Translations under genes and position numbers: made by a program
In this document: one piece after another, positions 5,012 to 5,178 of the stretch
Numbering within the stretch: position 1 is the stretch's first letter
How the letters are laid out: each line of letters starts with the position of its first letter
Source of the DNA: Acidobacteriaceae bacterium
GTDB lineage: Bacteria; Acidobacteriota; Terriglobia; Terriglobales; Acidobacteriaceae
Assembly: GCA_030040115.1 (NCBI GenBank)
Contig: JASHUH010000565.1
Coordinates: 1-5,178, forward strand
Direction of reading: 5' to 3'
DNA: 5,178 nucleotides
Notes under the pieces: model-generated
Told to the model about the DNA's origin: nothing
What the model saw: only the letters and a program-made list of their open reading frames with translations
Database searches by the model: none

Positions 5012-5178
5012 TTAAGTGTTCCTCAGCGCTTGCATGGGTTCGAGATGGGCGGCGCGTTGCGCCGGGACCGCGGCGGCAAGCAGCGCGACCGCGGCGAGCA
5101 GGGCGACCACGGTTCCCAGCACCAGCGGATTCCAGGCATCGACGCTAAAGAGTTCGGCCGCCATGAGCCGACCCGCCT
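5012..5178 (-). CDS. ABC transporter permease, MacB/FtsX (ADOP-like) type, C-terminal end (partial)
   Basis: The reverse strand from the right edge encodes 54 residues ending at TAA (5014-5012); the gene starts outside the window. The fragment reads AGRLMAAELFSVDAWNP, then a hydrophobic helix (LVLGTVVALLAAVALLAAAV, residues 18-37) and the tail PAQRAAHLEPMQALRNT (38-54). This is the hallmark C terminus of MacB/FtsX-type permeases: last transmembrane helix, P-A-x-R-A-A, and 'P-M-x-A-L-R'. Acidobacteriota carry many large permeases of this type (the ADOP family), in which the phrase 'LFGVxxxDPLxF' precedes the last helix, as the LFSVDAWNPLVL here does. These proteins form the membrane part of ABC systems that export small molecules or lipoproteins, or act mechanically across the envelope. 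The cargo is unknown. The family call is confident despite the short length; the ADOP subfamily is inferred. Confidence 0.85.
   Translation of the reverse strand, partial: AGRLMAAELFSVDAWNPLVLGTVVALLAAVALLAAAVPAQRAAHLEPMQALRNT

Noticed and set aside
1..5178. CRISPR array, tRNA, rRNA or insertion sequence
   Set aside because: I found no regularly spaced direct repeats of 25-40 bases, no cloverleaf, no conserved rRNA stretch and no transposase-like protein in any frame.

Overview
The window is GC-rich bacterial DNA, apart from one roughly 40% GC stretch at 241-420. It looks like an accessory region of an Acidobacteriota chromosome, perhaps Bryobacteraceae/Solibacteraceae. This is inferred from three things: the end of a MacB/ADOP-type ABC permease at the right edge, a Tat-exported enolase-superfamily enzyme, and the general composition. 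There is no rRNA or other decisive marker, so the taxonomy is tentative.

Layout, left to right: (1) 1-185, the last 60 codons of a flavin-containing amine oxidase on the + strand. (2) 186-782, no convincing gene; it holds an AT-rich stretch, a short tandem repeat and two small hairpins. (3) 783-3144, a two-gene minus-strand operon. The upstream gene (3144 to 1108) encodes a 678-residue papain-family (C1A) cysteine protease with a complete catalytic set, followed by six ~50-residue repeats that look like beta-propeller or lectin blades. The downstream gene (1142 to 783) encodes a 119-residue chagasin-like (I42) cysteine-protease inhibitor. The two genes overlap by 35 bp in different frames, and the inhibitor has its own good ribosome binding site inside the protease gene. 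(4) 3145-3741, a divergent intergenic region with three GATACCGC direct repeats, an inverted repeat and a candidate promoter. (5) 3742-4944, a Tat-exported mandelate racemase/galactonate dehydratase-like enzyme on the + strand. (6) 5012-5178, the C-terminal end of an ABC transporter permease on the - strand, converging on the dehydratase gene.

The most interesting unit is the protease/inhibitor pair. I42 inhibitors are known to block papain-like proteases. Here a probable inhibitor is translationally linked to a probable target of exactly that class, and neither protein has a recognisable export signal. The protease also lacks a recognisable I29 propeptide. The simplest model is that the co-made inhibitor keeps the enzyme silent inside the cell, by analogy with staphopain/staphostatin operons but using unrelated protein folds. 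The propeller-like domain may carry the protease to a glycan or surface target. I see no functional link between this pair and the flanking genes.
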